From NCBI RefSeq assembly GCF_030936135.1, contig NC_082597.1, forward strand, positions 79,032,495-79,096,494: a stretch of DNA of 64,000 bases, written 5' to 3'. Shown piece after piece: positions 38,080 to 49,503 of this stretch. Positions within the stretch are counted from its first letter, which is position 1. Every line of letters starts with the position of its first letter. The notes beneath the pieces are model-generated. The model saw nothing but the letters and a program-made list of their open reading frames with translations, searched no databases and was not told where the DNA came from. The position numbers were made by a program, and so were the translations under genes. This stretch comes from Gavia stellata (Eukaryota > Chordata > Aves > Gaviiformes > Gaviidae).

Positions 38080-41000
38080 GTAGCGGGGAGGAGGGGCCGC
38101 CCGCGGCCACGTGGGCCGGGGGAGGGAGCTCCGGCCGCGGGGAGCGGTGGTGCCGGCGGGCCTGGGTGGTCCCTGCGGCGGCGGGCCCGCCCGTGTGCCG
38201 GCAGGCGGGGCTCGCATCTGCCCCGAGCGCGGTCCTGCCCTTCGGGGTGTCGGCTGCGGGCTCCGCTACGAAGGGGGCCCTCAGTGCCCACAGAGGGGTG
38301 GCCGGGCGCCGCCGGTTCCTGCTGTGAAATCGCTGCTTCCCGGGGGCCGTTCGTGTGGAACCCGGGGGTCACCTGTGGGGCCCGGGGCCAGTGGGGGTGA
38401 CCTGTCCCTTCTCCCCTCCTTTCCCTTGGGGTCCCACGGGGAGCTGGCAGTCTGCTCGCGTCCCTGCACTTGTGTAGCCCCAGGGCAGGGAGGAAAGCTT
38501 TGCCTCTCCCAGTCGCGGGTGAGAACAGTTGCCCTTCTAGGCAGGTACGCTCAGGTGGGTTGTAGCTGTGGAAGTAGCTGCTGCGGGGCTAAACCCCACA
38601 GCGAGCCCTGCAGGGCTCAGGTGCCTGTGTGAGGCCCTGCTGGGCGATCGTTCCCTGCCTGTGTGAGGGCAGGGCCTTGGCACGAGGGTGGTTGTAGGCC
38701 TTGGCACGAGGGTGGTTGTAGGCCTTGGCAACCGAGGGCACATGTTGTGCAGCAGGATGGCTGCTATGGCTTCAATGGGAGGAAAGGTTGGATGCCCCTT
38801 AGTAGCTTTAAGATACAGAGAGAAAGCCATGGGGTTACTGGAGAAAGCAAGGGGCTGGTATAGAACATTGCAGTTCCTGTGAGGTTGGGGGGACCTCTGC
38901 AGTACCGCACAACGCTGTTGGCTTTGGCGAAGTTTGGGCATGTAGAGGTTCAGCTGCATGACTGGGCTTACATTAGGGGTTTGTGCTCTTCCTGGAAGGT
39001 GTGAAGCGGCATAGGGTGCTGTGAAGCTCATGCTCACTCCTCCTAACAGTTGCTGTTTGAAGGTTATAACACATAAGAAATCAAACTTTTTAGCTTAGCA
39101 TAAAATTGTGGTGGTGTTTTGTTTTTTTAAAATTCCCAATACTATTTTTGTTAATTAAACCACATTTAAAAGTTGGGGGCAGGGGGGAAAGATGTACTTA
39201 CAAATATTTTCTTATGATCTTTGTGTGTACAGGAGACCACCTTCTGGTGTTCATCTCAATTTCTCTAGGAAGAGAGGAGGACCTGTGCAAATTTTGGGTT
39301 TGCATGCTGATGCTTTCTCTGCCTCCTTCTTGCCTTCCTCCCTGAAACCTCTGCTACTGTGTTTGACAGAAGAGTAGATATTTCCCAAAATAGCCAAATT
39401 TTGTGGGTGCAGGTGGGCTGGAAGAGAGATGCTGTAATTGCCCTTCCAGAAGGACAAGGCTATAGTGTTAGCTTACATCCTATAGGACATGACAGAATGG
39501 ATCTGAGAGCAACTTTGGCAATAAATTTGTCAGCTGTGGAAAATACTGTTGTTGGTGCTGTTGAACCAGAAGACACAACCCAATTGATGGTTGGTATTTG
39601 AAGTTGTGCTATTCAGTGACAATTCTTCTGTTATTACATGATTGTTCAGTGCCTGTGGAAACAAAATAATTTAAAAATGTGAGTTCTAGTGGTCTGTAAT
39701 TCAGAAGCAAATGTGAGGAAAATAATGCCCCAACTATGAGACTGTGGCATGGAGTTTAGGAGACTTGAATTCAGCTGTGTGCGTTACACAAGACTTCCAG
39801 TGGTTTCGAGCAGATGACTTGATTTCTTTATGCTTCTGTTACTAATCTACAAAAGGAAGAAAATGGCTTTATTCTGTTTCCAGGAATATTGTGAAGATAA
39901 ATACTTTAAAGGCTTTTTAGGGACTGTGCTTACAGGAGTGGAATTGTGTAAGTACCTAAAACACAGAGTAGAAATAGAGAATTGCAAACTGCTGGATTGT
40001 TTGCGTAATTCCTGACTAATGTAATGATTTTTGGAGCCCTGGACTTTAGAACAGGGTTGCATTAATGTTTTTAACTCTGTGTTTACTAGGATGTTACCTT
40101 GTACAGTTTCTATTTTTAATAATCAAGCACTTAGATCTTACAAGGAGTGACAGTAATCTTCCTTTTGGCATGGATACGTGAATTCTGACTCTTTGTTTTG
40201 GTTTACCAAGAAACTGTGCGTGTCTTCCTTGTCTGAGAGCTGGGATTCTGTACCCTTTGCTTCTGCTTCCTTTTGCATTCCTGCAGAATGCTTGATGCTG
40301 AAATCAAGGACAGGTGGCAGTAGCAAATTGTGAAGGTCCTGTCTTAGGCAACAAAACATAGGAGACAGAAGTTTGTGGAATATCCACAGAGCAGTTCTGA
40401 ATGAATGTCAAGGCCTGTTTACAATAGAAGCTATTTTTTAATCTAAAAGCTACTTAACAGGCTCTTTCCTATTTTTATAGATTAATATTTAAAGATTAGG
40501 GAAAAGGTTATGGAAGGAAAATATTTTCCGTTTCAAAAATACATTTTTAAATGCTTGTAGCTGCTATTTTTATCTGTATGTGAATCTTTGTAATACTGCT
40601 GGAAAAAGATTATTTTTTTTAAAAAATGGTGTTAAGCATTGCTGTGAAACAGTTAGCTGAAATCACTCCTGACTGATTTCTTAACATAAGATGAACAGTT
40701 CCTGCCCTCCTCACTAATTGGAGAATTTCGGTTTTTGTGCAGAAAGATGATTTTAGTTAAGAATCCTTTGTAGTACACAGTCAAATTGCAATGTTGTATA
40801 AATGCTTAAGTTTAATGCATTTAAATTTTTTCTTGAATAGAATCTTGCTTTACTAAACAGCCTTTAAGTCATTCCTTGTTTGTTGTTGCTTGTTACTTGG
40901 GTTTTTCTTTTTTGTTGTAGGAAGGGGGTTGATTTCTGCCCAGAAAGATCTGGCTTGAGCACATTCATTTTCTTTCATAGCGTGCACGAGAGAGGTTTGG

Positions 41001-43129
41001 AGTTCTGTCTCTTCTCACTGATACATAAAAATCCGTATCTACTTCCACATTCACAGTGAGGAGAGGCACTTCCTTGTGTACCTCACATTCGCTCCGTTAA
41101 GACAGGCAAGAATTTCATCTTCGTATTTTACTGGAAACACTCTTAGGGTTTTTTTACTTTAATATTAAGAGAAAAGTTGTCACAACGGCCCAGTATGTTT
41201 GTGATTCAGTATCTGACTAAAACGTCTGTTCTGCTGCATGACTCTGTAACAAGAGTAGAAGCTTTTCCAGGATAAGAATAACTTTAAGGTGTCCTTTTAA
41301 TGGCAGAGTCACAAGAATGCACACAAAAGTACTTGCAGCTTTTTTCATTTCTGTTTTACCAATTTCAAATAATTGAATGTTGTACAGAGTACATGTCTTG
41401 CACTGACCACTGATTTCTCTATTTTGAAGTTGGGTCAGGAAATGACCAGTTTCATGTGATAGTCCAACACATGGCATAGGCAAATATAAGAGAAACTGAA
41501 GTTGGACTGAGAGTTTCCTATTTTAGAATAATGTCAGTGTTTAAAAACTCAGCTGACTAACAGCTAATGGTTCTGTATGGCATCTTCGCTCAATAGAGAA
41601 AATACGGCTTTTGTGTGTTTGGGACGGGGCCTGGCTGGGCACTCCTTTACCAGACCTTAGCTCTTCAAATGTTTAGAAGAACTTATGTCTGGATGCGTTT
41701 ACCAAGTGTAGCGTGGTACATCAGCCATTGAATCTTCTTTGGCATGCGTGCCTGTGATGAGACGGCAGGAGCCGCAACACTTCTTCTAAGTGGAGGGTTC
41801 AAGTCCCATGAATGGTCTTTTCTTAGGTCTTAAAACCAAATTCCAAACCTTCTTTCTGATTATATAAGGCTCACTGATTTCTTTATGACAGCGGACCATG
41901 TCTGCTTTTGGTCTTTCTTGTGCCACTTTGGTATTGTTCCCTCAGTATTACACCACTGTAAAATGCAGCTGCCGCCCCCCCCACCTCCCCCTTCCCTGCA
42001 GATAATTTGCGCTGATGGTGTGGTGGTTTTTTTAATGTACCTGGAGAGTGTGTAAGTATATTGGTCTTGATCAACTGTGAGGTTGTAGAATAAAATACAT
42101 ATTCCCTGGAGATCTGAAATCTAATGTAGTAATTTAATGCTATTTGTGTACATGGTTTGTTTTATGGAGGTGTGATCACTTATGATAAAGAATAGGTAGT
42201 ATTTCTAATTGTGCAAATGTTTAGACATTTGAGGGAACAGCAGGACACAGGTAATACTGTATCATCCACTAGTGTTTGATCAAGAAATTTTAAAGCTCTC
42301 CTTTAGGAAGAGTTTTCTGTGTGAACATGTTTTGTTTAATATAACTTCCCATTTCATCTCACTTTCTTCTGTTCATAGCTTAGGAGGTATTTCTCAACCT
42401 TATGTCTCCTAACTTTCCTGTTTGATCTTGAGTACACGATAAGTCTGTTTAAGGTTCACGGAGGCTACATGTGGATTTTGACTCTGGCCAGAAGTATTGG
42501 ATGAGCGAATTTATTGAACTTTCCTGTAGCAATGCCATAAACACTCTTTGGTGTGGCTTCTTTGCACCAGCATGTAGTATCAAAACTGAGTTAGCAAGGT
42601 TTGTAATGTGTTGCCCTCATCTCCTTTCTGAACATAAAATCAGGGGAAAGAGTATGTGAATAGCTGTAGTTTGGAAACATTGTGCATATCTGTGTGACAG
42701 ATAACCTGCAGATGTATGTGTCAGTCCTGGGGAGTCTGGTCAATCTTTGAGGTGCAGCAGCATCATCTCTCACCCATTCATGTGGTATCTGTCTATGTGC
42801 TTATGGTTTTGTATTGTCATGTATAACCATATTAGCTATATGCATTAAGGAGACCTTTTTTTTTAACTAAGATTCCAAAGAACTGTTGGAAAGCTGTGAG
42901 GAATACTAAGGCAATGCAACGCTTTCACAACCCCTTTTCTGAAAAGGCTGGTGGGATGATTGTGTGCCTGTATTTTGCTCTTCCTACTTGAAAGACCTTC
43001 TATACTATGGATAGTTAAAGATCGTTGCAGAAATATCTTCGGGTTTACTGTAAGAGGTGTAATTGTTGTAATATGAGGCTTTTTGATAGAAGTGCATTTT
43101 TTTGTTCACGACAAATTTATTTATTTCAG
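38080..43129 (+). other. ATXN10: ATXN10 intron 1
   Basis: A 5,050-bp intron with donor GTAGCG and acceptor TTATTTATTTCAG. Its first 300 bp belong to the CpG island. It contains a 24-bp minisatellite at 38,673-38,730 and is otherwise AT-rich unique DNA. An open stretch of 97 codons from 39,311 to 39,601 is unrecognised and of a length expected by chance. Confidence 0.9.
38673..38730 (+). repeat. 24-bp minisatellite, 2.4 copies
   Basis: Unit GGCCTTGGCACGAGGGTGG plus TTGTA occurs perfectly at 38,673-38,696 and 38,697-38,720, followed by a partial copy GGCCTTGGCA at 38,721-38,730. The copies are identical, which suggests a recent tandem duplication within intron 1 of ATXN10. Confidence 0.95.
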
Positions 43130-43321
43130 AGAAATGGCAAAAGAAAGTATATTTCGGGATCTCCTGGAAATCCTGATGAGTGCCTCAAGTGAAATTGAGC
43201 AGGCTGACAAGGACTCCTGTGAATTGGTAGATCTAGACACCTGCCTGTTGCTCATAGCAGAGTGTTTCAGATGTCTGAGGAATGCCTGTGTTGAGTGTGC
43301 CAAGAATCAACATGTCATGAG
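43130..43321 (+). CDS. ATXN10: ATXN10 exon 2
   Basis: A 192-bp exon, phase 2 in and phase 2 out. The acceptor is TTTATTTCAG directly before 43,130 and the donor is GTACAG at 43,322. It supplies the last base of codon 43 and runs on to two bases of codon 107. The translation contains IFRDLLEILMSASSEIEQ and then the hallmark LLLIAECFRCLRNACVEC, which aligns with LQLITECFRCLRNACIEC of human ataxin-10. This conserved cysteine-containing helix makes the family assignment secure. It forms part of the N-terminal helical, armadillo-like half of the protein. No frameshift or in-frame stop is present. Confidence 0.97.
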
Positions 43322-43937
43322 GTACAGTTATGATCCATTTTAACCCATACAAAAATATAACCTTCTGATGTTTGTGTGGTTTTATATAGAGATTCTTATT
43401 TTACACTACTGTGTTAGTTGATTTATCAACTGGTATTTCCTGCTTGATGCAATCGCTTGAAATGAAGTATGCAAGGAACAAAAATAGTTGACCTATTTGT
43501 AGGTCAGAGTTTGGGGCACTGCTGAATAATAGAAGAAAGTGTTTATGTCCTTAGTATGAGTTGATTATGCAAATGATGGAAGCCTTTGGGAAGTCTGACT
43601 GTAGAACTATCCTTTTTTCTCTTTCATTTCTTTAATTTTTTGGATAACATAATGAATAAGTAAATAGTCTTAATTATCAGTTACAGGATTAGTATGTTTT
43701 TTTGAGGTACATTTAGATCTGTCTGACACTCAGAGCAAAGTACAGCATGTAGAATTGTGCATATCAACCCTGATACATATACAAGTAAACTGATATGAAT
43801 GGATAGTAAGAAGTCAGTCTGGCTCCTTAAGCTATTTAATCTCTCTTTTTTTGCCTGCATCTGTTGCAGCATTGAGTGGATGCTTGGGGTACAACCAGCT
43901 GTAGTTACTGAAAACCTGGTAGTCTACCTGCTGTTTT

Positions 43938-44034
43938 TAAAAACAAAAACAAAACAACAACAACCATCTCCACTCCACCCCACCCCACCCCCCCGAACCC
44001 AAAACCAATCAACCAAAAAAACCACCCCAAAAAC
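43938..44034 (+). repeat. A/C low-complexity tract
   Basis: Nearly every base over about 97 bp is A or C, with CAA, CCCCA and CCAA-like sub-blocks and only a few T or G. The opposite strand is therefore a T/G tract with several G4-G7 runs. It is intronic simple sequence of the kind that varies in length between individuals. Confidence 0.85.
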
Positions 44035-44507
44035 CTGTTACTAGTTTGTTAGATCACGAAGAATTGTTGTGGAGTATAATGTTAAAATTTGGTTTCTTGG
44101 GACTTGCCAAATTCAGTTTATAGAACTAAATATAATTTTGACGTGGGACAAAGTCGCAACTTCTGTGCTGGGGCAGGATTTTGTTAATGCAACAAAAGTT
44201 GCAGGACTTTCCATAGAAGGCATTAGTTTTAGAAGAAGGTAAATCTAAGTTCAGGCTCTTACCTTTTTGTTCCTGGCAGTGTTAGCACTTGTGATCATGT
44301 TGTGGGTCAAGGAACTGATCTGACAGAAAATTTATATGCTTGTTCATAAATTTTTGCTGGGTGGATGTTCAACCAGTCTGGGTTACTTATTGTAACTTGC
44401 TGTAGCTCCATAGTTAACTCACGTTAACAAAATGGGGGGAACAGAATTGCATGGCTGGGCGTTGGTAGGATTGCCCTTTTCAGTAGCATGACAAATACAA
44501 CCTAGTT

Positions 44508-44567
44508 ATATCTGAATTCCATTAGAAAGTAAAAAGTAATTTTTACTTTCTAATGGAATTCAGATAT
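44508..44567. repeat. Perfect 28-bp inverted repeat with 4-base loop
   Basis: The left arm at 44,508-44,535 begins ATATCTGAATTCCATTAGAA. The right arm at 44,540-44,567 is its exact reverse complement, ending CTAATGGAATTCAGATAT. The loop is GTAA (44,536-44,539). I checked pairing base by base and found no mismatch over 28 pairs. The intronic transcript could fold into a long A/U-rich hairpin, and the DNA could extrude as a cruciform. Pairing ends abruptly at 44,507/44,568 and no terminal target duplication is evident, so I do not call it a MITE. Confidence 0.95.
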
Positions 44568-45580
44568 CCATCCTGCTTCTGAACAAAAATGTGCTCTGCA
44601 CTGGTTATATTGTGTTGTGTACTTGCCCTCACTAGGCAGTTAGCATAGCCTTACTCATTTAGGAAACTGGATGCTAATAATTGTACTTTCCTTTAGACTG
44701 CAGGAAGGGGAAGGCCTGTGTGGCTTTGAGCCAGCTGTATATTAGCCATATGTTTGTGCTGATTTTTAACAGTTGCAAATGCACAACTTGTTGAGGAATT
44801 AAATGTCCTGTATGGTCAAAAGTTGTGAATGGAAAGAAAATTATGTGCCTTTTGGTGTTGGTTTGAAGTGTGCAACATTCAGATATTCCAAAACCCCCAA
44901 ACTACAAACTTTTGGTAAAAATCAAAACTGATTGTTTCTAGGAAAGAATGCAAAGATTGTAAACACAGGGATTGTGTAACAGCTTTTAAACTATTGGGGA
45001 ATATGAAGCTTTCTTCCTTCCAGGGTCAGTTTTTCTGCTTTGTGTGCTGTGAAGTAATTTGGGGTCTGAAGGAATGGGAAATGTTTTGATTTTAATAGAT
45101 TGTATGTATACCAGTGTGCATGTGTGTATTGTATGTTTATAAATGTATCTTTGGCTTCTCATCTGTGTTAGAACTTAATGAGAAGGAGTATATGTTTGTC
45201 TAGAAAACATCTGCAGAAGACAATTATTCAGCATTCATATGTGATGATAGGATATTTTTTAAGTAACTCGTGCATGTTTGTGGAGGTTTGATAGAGATAG
45301 TATTGCTGTGCTCTGAAGTTTCAGCCACTCTATCTTGGCTGATCTCTTCTCAAAAAGCTTGACTACTAAAGTACAAACAAGTCAAAAGCTGAAAACTTCA
45401 TCTGCTTATACTGTATTCTTTGACTTTCGTTTTTTTCTCCTGTTGTGTGCGCATCCTAGCATGTATGTTGTCTGCCTCCAGGATGGCTGATCTTTTGGCT
45501 GTAGAATTAATTTGGTGTGTTTCATTCCAAATGCCTTCACTGCACTGGTTTGTCTTCACTATCACCATGTTTTTCCATGT

Positions 45581-45727
45581 CTGGAAGAGTTCAAGGTCAG
45601 ATTGGATGGGGCTTTCAGCTACCTGATCTAGTGGAAGTTGTCCCTGCCCACGGCAGGGGGGTTGGAGTAGATGATCTTTAAAGGTCCCTTCCAACCCAAA
45701 CCATTCTATGATTCCACCTATGATTCC
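45581..45727 (+). mobile_element. CR1 LINE 3' end fragment in ATXN10 intron 2
   Basis: About 150 bp of CR1 3' sequence in + orientation. It starts near CTGGAAGAGTTCAAGGTCAG, includes GATGATCTTTAAAGGTCCCT and CCAACCCAAACCATTCTATG, and ends in the CR1 terminal octamer (ATTCTATG, ATTCCACC, TATGATTCC). It comes from a different CR1 subfamily than the two intergenic copies, because the 3' UTR has the GTCCCTGCCCACGGCAGGGG block. It is 5'-truncated and immobile, and lies in the sense direction of the host gene about 550 bp upstream of exon 3. Confidence 0.93.
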
Positions 45728-46273
45728 TTCTCACTGGAGAAAGGATAAATGACTACTTGTCCTTCCCTGCTTCCCTCTGGGAGTTTTACATGTTTCCCTT
45801 TGAACTGGCTCTGTTCGTTTGATGGCCATCACTAATCATTTTGTTGGTATTTGAAATCCTCAAAGTTTATTACCAAGTAACTTAAGTTGATACTTCCCCT
45901 GAATACTTGAACTTCAAACAAAGCAAAGTTTTTACACAAATAAAGCTGTTTAAATTACAGGAATAACCTGCTAATTTTTAACATCTGATTTAGAAGAATA
46001 ACAAAAAGAGAGGAAAAGGTACTTAGCTCTGAAGGTACTGTGTCCAAAATTGTTAACATGCAGGCTGAGGCAGTAAACCTGTTCCTTTTGCTTCTGGTGG
46101 CAGTAGTGTGGCTACTCGTAGTCAGGCACAGTTAAGTAGGAGAAACTGCTTTTTATTTCAGAGTTTCTGAAGATGTTAAAGACTTGCTGTTAACTTCAGT
46201 GAAAAACCTTTTCGCTTATCTGAGTGTGTTTCATATTGAGTGACTTCTTTTTTTTTTTCTGATTTTATGATAG

Positions 46274-46356
46274 GAACTTGGGTCTCATCTCTACATCTGT
46301 CCATTTGATCAAATTGCTTCATGGAATACAAATCAAAGAAGAATTGTTATTGACTG
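46274..46356 (+). CDS. ATXN10: ATXN10 exon 3
   Basis: An 83-bp exon, phase 2 in and phase 1 out. The acceptor is TTTTATGATAG before 46,274 and the donor is GTAAGG at 46,357. Joined to exon 2 it reads R-NLGLISTSVHLIKLL then HGIQIKEELLLT, which aligns with NLDTIGVAVDLILLF and RELRVEQESLLT in human ataxin-10. It ends with G, the first base of an alanine codon, as expected if exon 4 starts the conserved AFRCGLQ segment. The acceptor lies only 15 bp after a long T run, a normal arrangement. With exons 1 and 2 it makes 134 complete codons, about a quarter of the usual length of roughly 475 residues. Confidence 0.94.
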
Positions 46357-49300
46357 GTAAGGCTGTGGATTTTATGAAATATATAGCCTGCACTATGTTT
46401 TTTGTCATGGAAAGTCTTGTGGTGATATGATGGCACCTTACTGATGCATTTTTTTTGTAAGTAAGCTTAATTGTTTCTTGAATTGCAGTTAGGAATTAAG
46501 GGGCCTTCTCTTACGCTGCTTGAAAAAGATCTCAGCCCCCAGTCTAGTCCAATTGTATTTTCCCTCAACTGTTCCCTGTAGATTGTTAAAGGAAAGATAT
46601 GTGGAAACTTCTTCAAAATTAACGAGGATATTTGAATTGCAAAAAGGAAAAGTTCCTGTAATACATCCATTCAAAATATGTTCTGCTGTTTTACTGTCTT
46701 TTTACTTAACCTGTGAACATAGTGAAATGAGGAAATACTTCTTTTTTATTTTGATGACACTTGAAATAATTTATCTGATTCCAGGAAACAAATTTTGGCT
46801 GTGACTTTTGAAAATTATTTTTTAATTTTCATTTCTCTACTGTGGTTGCTGGGCAGTCAGGGTATTATCTGCCGAGAACTAAGTACTGATTTGAGTAGTG
46901 TTCGCATTTCCTTAATGGATGAGGATTTTTTCTTTTCATGCAGTGAAGAGAAGATCTGACTATAGTATCCCTTCTCCTTAACGGCAGTTATCGCTACCGA
47001 TTTCTACCAAACTAATTTCATTGGATATTGAGGCATTTTCAGTAGTTCTCTTCCCAATCTGCATTTCACTGTGTGTGCATGTGGGGCTTGATACAGGGCA
47101 CTGGACCCCAGTTTTTACCGTCTGTGGTTGCAGAGAGTAGGGAACATTTGGTTTCTCTTCCTTCTTGTATTTCTTTTCACTCCCTTTACTTGGATGAGGT
47201 TTTTACTGGGTTCCTGTTGCTGCTTTTCTATCATTTTGTGAAAGCAAGTGAAACTACTGTCATACAGTAACTTACCCTCAAACACCTTTATGAAGCTGGG
47301 AAAGAGCAGCGTAGTCCAGGATACTGTTTTTCCTTTTGCTGCTATGTTTGGCTCAAAATGAAGCCTTTGAGGCACGTGACCTTATTATGCTTAAGCCACG
47401 TTCACTCCTTCAGCTGTTGCTGGAATCCTTCTTCCAGGGAAGGATCAGTGATGCTAGCACAGCCCTTCAGCGTGGGAGGACCAGAACTAAACCCTGTGGG
47501 TGGCAAAAAGAGGGCTTGCTCAGTGACCGTAAAGAGGAGGAACTGACAACACACAGGAGTGACTCTCAAGCAGTGTCACAGGGTCAGACAGGGAGGACTG
47601 GGAAAAGGCATGGGGGGCAAGAATGTCCTGCCCCACAGTTGTGAACCCCTTCGTAGACCAGTAAGAGAAAAGGAAAAGCAATGGGAATTTAAATGCTGGT
47701 TTTGTCCAGCCTGACATTGTCCCTGCTAGGGTCCATGACAGCAGTAGGCTGGAAAGGCTGTCCTGGGGAAGTGGGCTTCCCACCTTCAGCTTATTCAAAG
47801 CATCAGGAATTGTGGTGTGAGAATACCACCTTTTGGTGGAGCCTTCCAGCATCTGCAGGAGAGTGAGCAGGATGTACCCCTTGTTGGTTACATGCATGGC
47901 CTGAGGTTTCCCCCTCAGTCTTGTGGCTGCTGATGCCTCCTTGATGGGTTATCATATGCATGTGTGCTGTTCTCCTGCTGCTGGGATCTGAAGAAGCAGC
48001 AGTGAGTGTTACTCAGCAAAAAAGAAAGGAGAGGGTGGAATGCAGTAATTTGACTGCTCCAGACTCCTTTTCCTAGACAGAGGATGTTGTAAAATCTCTT
48101 CTTATCACCATTGAAAACTAAGTGGGGCATTAACGAGAAAGTTTTTAACAGTATTTCAATAAAAAATGTTTTTTGACTGTTACTCTACATAGCCGTTCAA
48201 CAAATGAGTTTGAGTTGTAACTAAAATTTGATGTATTGACCCAGGATAGATGGTTCATTTGATACTGTATGTAGTATTGATCTCATTGGGAAACACCTGT
48301 GATGAGTGTGGCTTAGGTATTCCATTTATGTTAGTACAACAAAAAAAAATTATAGAGAAGCAAGTGTTGCTAATTCCTTGCTGAGTGATCTGATGAACTT
48401 TATTCTAAGTGAAAATTAAGCTAATGCCTAGAGCACCAGCTCCTTCTACAGGGTATACCTCAGAAATTAACAGTTGCATTCAACTGTGGATTATTAGTCG
48501 TACTTTCAAAAGCGAAGCAAATTGCTAAATTGGACTTGGATAGCACTGCTGAAACAAAAGAAGCCCATGAAATTAGTAAATGTTACTGTGTTTATTAACT
48601 ATATTTCTGCTTCATGATTCTGCTCCTCATATTTCATCTAGGAAATCCGGTGACAAGGCTAGAGTAGCATGTGTATTTTGTTCTAGCAGATAATTAGGCG
48701 TTAAGTGAAATATTTCAAGTTGTTCATTTGGATATGTGTCCCGTTTCCTCCTTTAAATGGCTGCTTGGATTTGATGATCCCTCTCGGTGCCTGTTTATAT
48801 CCTTAAGGTATTTTAAATACCTTCATGTTGCTTCCATAGCGACAAAATACAAGGATAAAGAGGTAATGCTGTATTGCAGAGTGAACAACACTGAATAATG
48901 TTTCAGTTCATGTCCCTGTGAAAAATTCCCAGAGCAAATCATTGTAGGTTAAATAAATTTGAAGTTCCAACATTATTGTATTTATAAAGAAGAGAGATAG
49001 AAAATTCCTTATGCAGACTGAAAAATTATTTTAACCTGATGTTAACGGTGGCATGTTTTCACTCTTTATTCATTGGTAACTCTTAAGACTGGTAAGTCTC
49101 TGAGTGGTGTGGTAATTTTTTGTAGGAAAGTTCAGTGTAGTGCAGTTTGCCATGGATAAAACCAGAAATGAAATAAAGTATATATTCTCTGGCCACTACT
49201 GTGACCAGTGTGGTGGTTCTAAGGGAGGGGATGAACTGACTGTTCTAACAATACATTAGTGATCAAAGCAGAAAAAAAGGAGGTGCTGTGCAAAGTCGTG

Positions 49301-49485
49301 TAATTAAAACTGTTACTAAGATTCATTCAATTAAATCCAGACTCCTTTGCATCTTCTCTGCTAGGAGAAATATTTTTTTGTAATAGTTTATCTTAGGCCC
49401 CAGTGTTACATACATGGGTACTTTGGCTCCTCACTTCAGTATATTTACTGAAACAGCTCTACTGCAAGTTTTCAGCATCTCTCTC

Positions 49486-49503
49486 TTTTTTTTTTTTTTT
49501 TTT
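49486..49503 (+). repeat. T18 homopolymer
   Basis: Eighteen consecutive T preceded by a short CT run, in ATXN10 intron 3. No downstream coding segment is visible, so it does not mark a recognisable splice acceptor. Confidence 0.85.

Larger units (their letters stand above)
37570..38350. promoter_or_regulatory. ATXN10: CpG island spanning the ATXN10 promoter, exon 1 and early intron 1
   Basis: This is the GC- and CpG-richest interval of the window and contains the ATXN10 start codon. I see no TATA box at a sensible distance. It holds two YY1-type elements, a GC box at 37,921-37,930 and a CACGTG E-box at 38,108-38,113 just inside intron 1. That pattern is typical of broadly expressed housekeeping promoters, which fits ATXN10. 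The long open frames on the minus strand across the island are composition artefacts. The exact transcription start is not determinable here. Confidence 0.88.
43322..46273 (+). other. ATXN10: ATXN10 intron 2
   Basis: A 2,952-bp intron with donor GTACAG and acceptor TTTTATGATAG. The acceptor is preceded by a strong polypyrimidine run (T13 around 46,246-46,258). It carries an A/C-only tract, a perfect inverted repeat and a CR1 3' end, each listed separately. The rest is unique AT-rich DNA. Confidence 0.9.

Noticed and set aside
37561..38372. Several 110-250 codon open frames on both strands across the CpG island
   Set aside because: GC-rich DNA is poor in stop codons, and the frames overlap on both strands with Pro/Ala/Arg-rich translations. 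Only the frame containing the ATXN10 start is supported by homology.
41790..41825. GGGTTCAAGTCCC, resembling a tRNA B box
   Set aside because: No matching A box, acceptor stem or cloverleaf could be found around it.
45398..45694. 98-codon minus-strand open frame in intron 2
   Set aside because: Much of it is the antisense reading of the CR1 3' end at 45,581-45,727.
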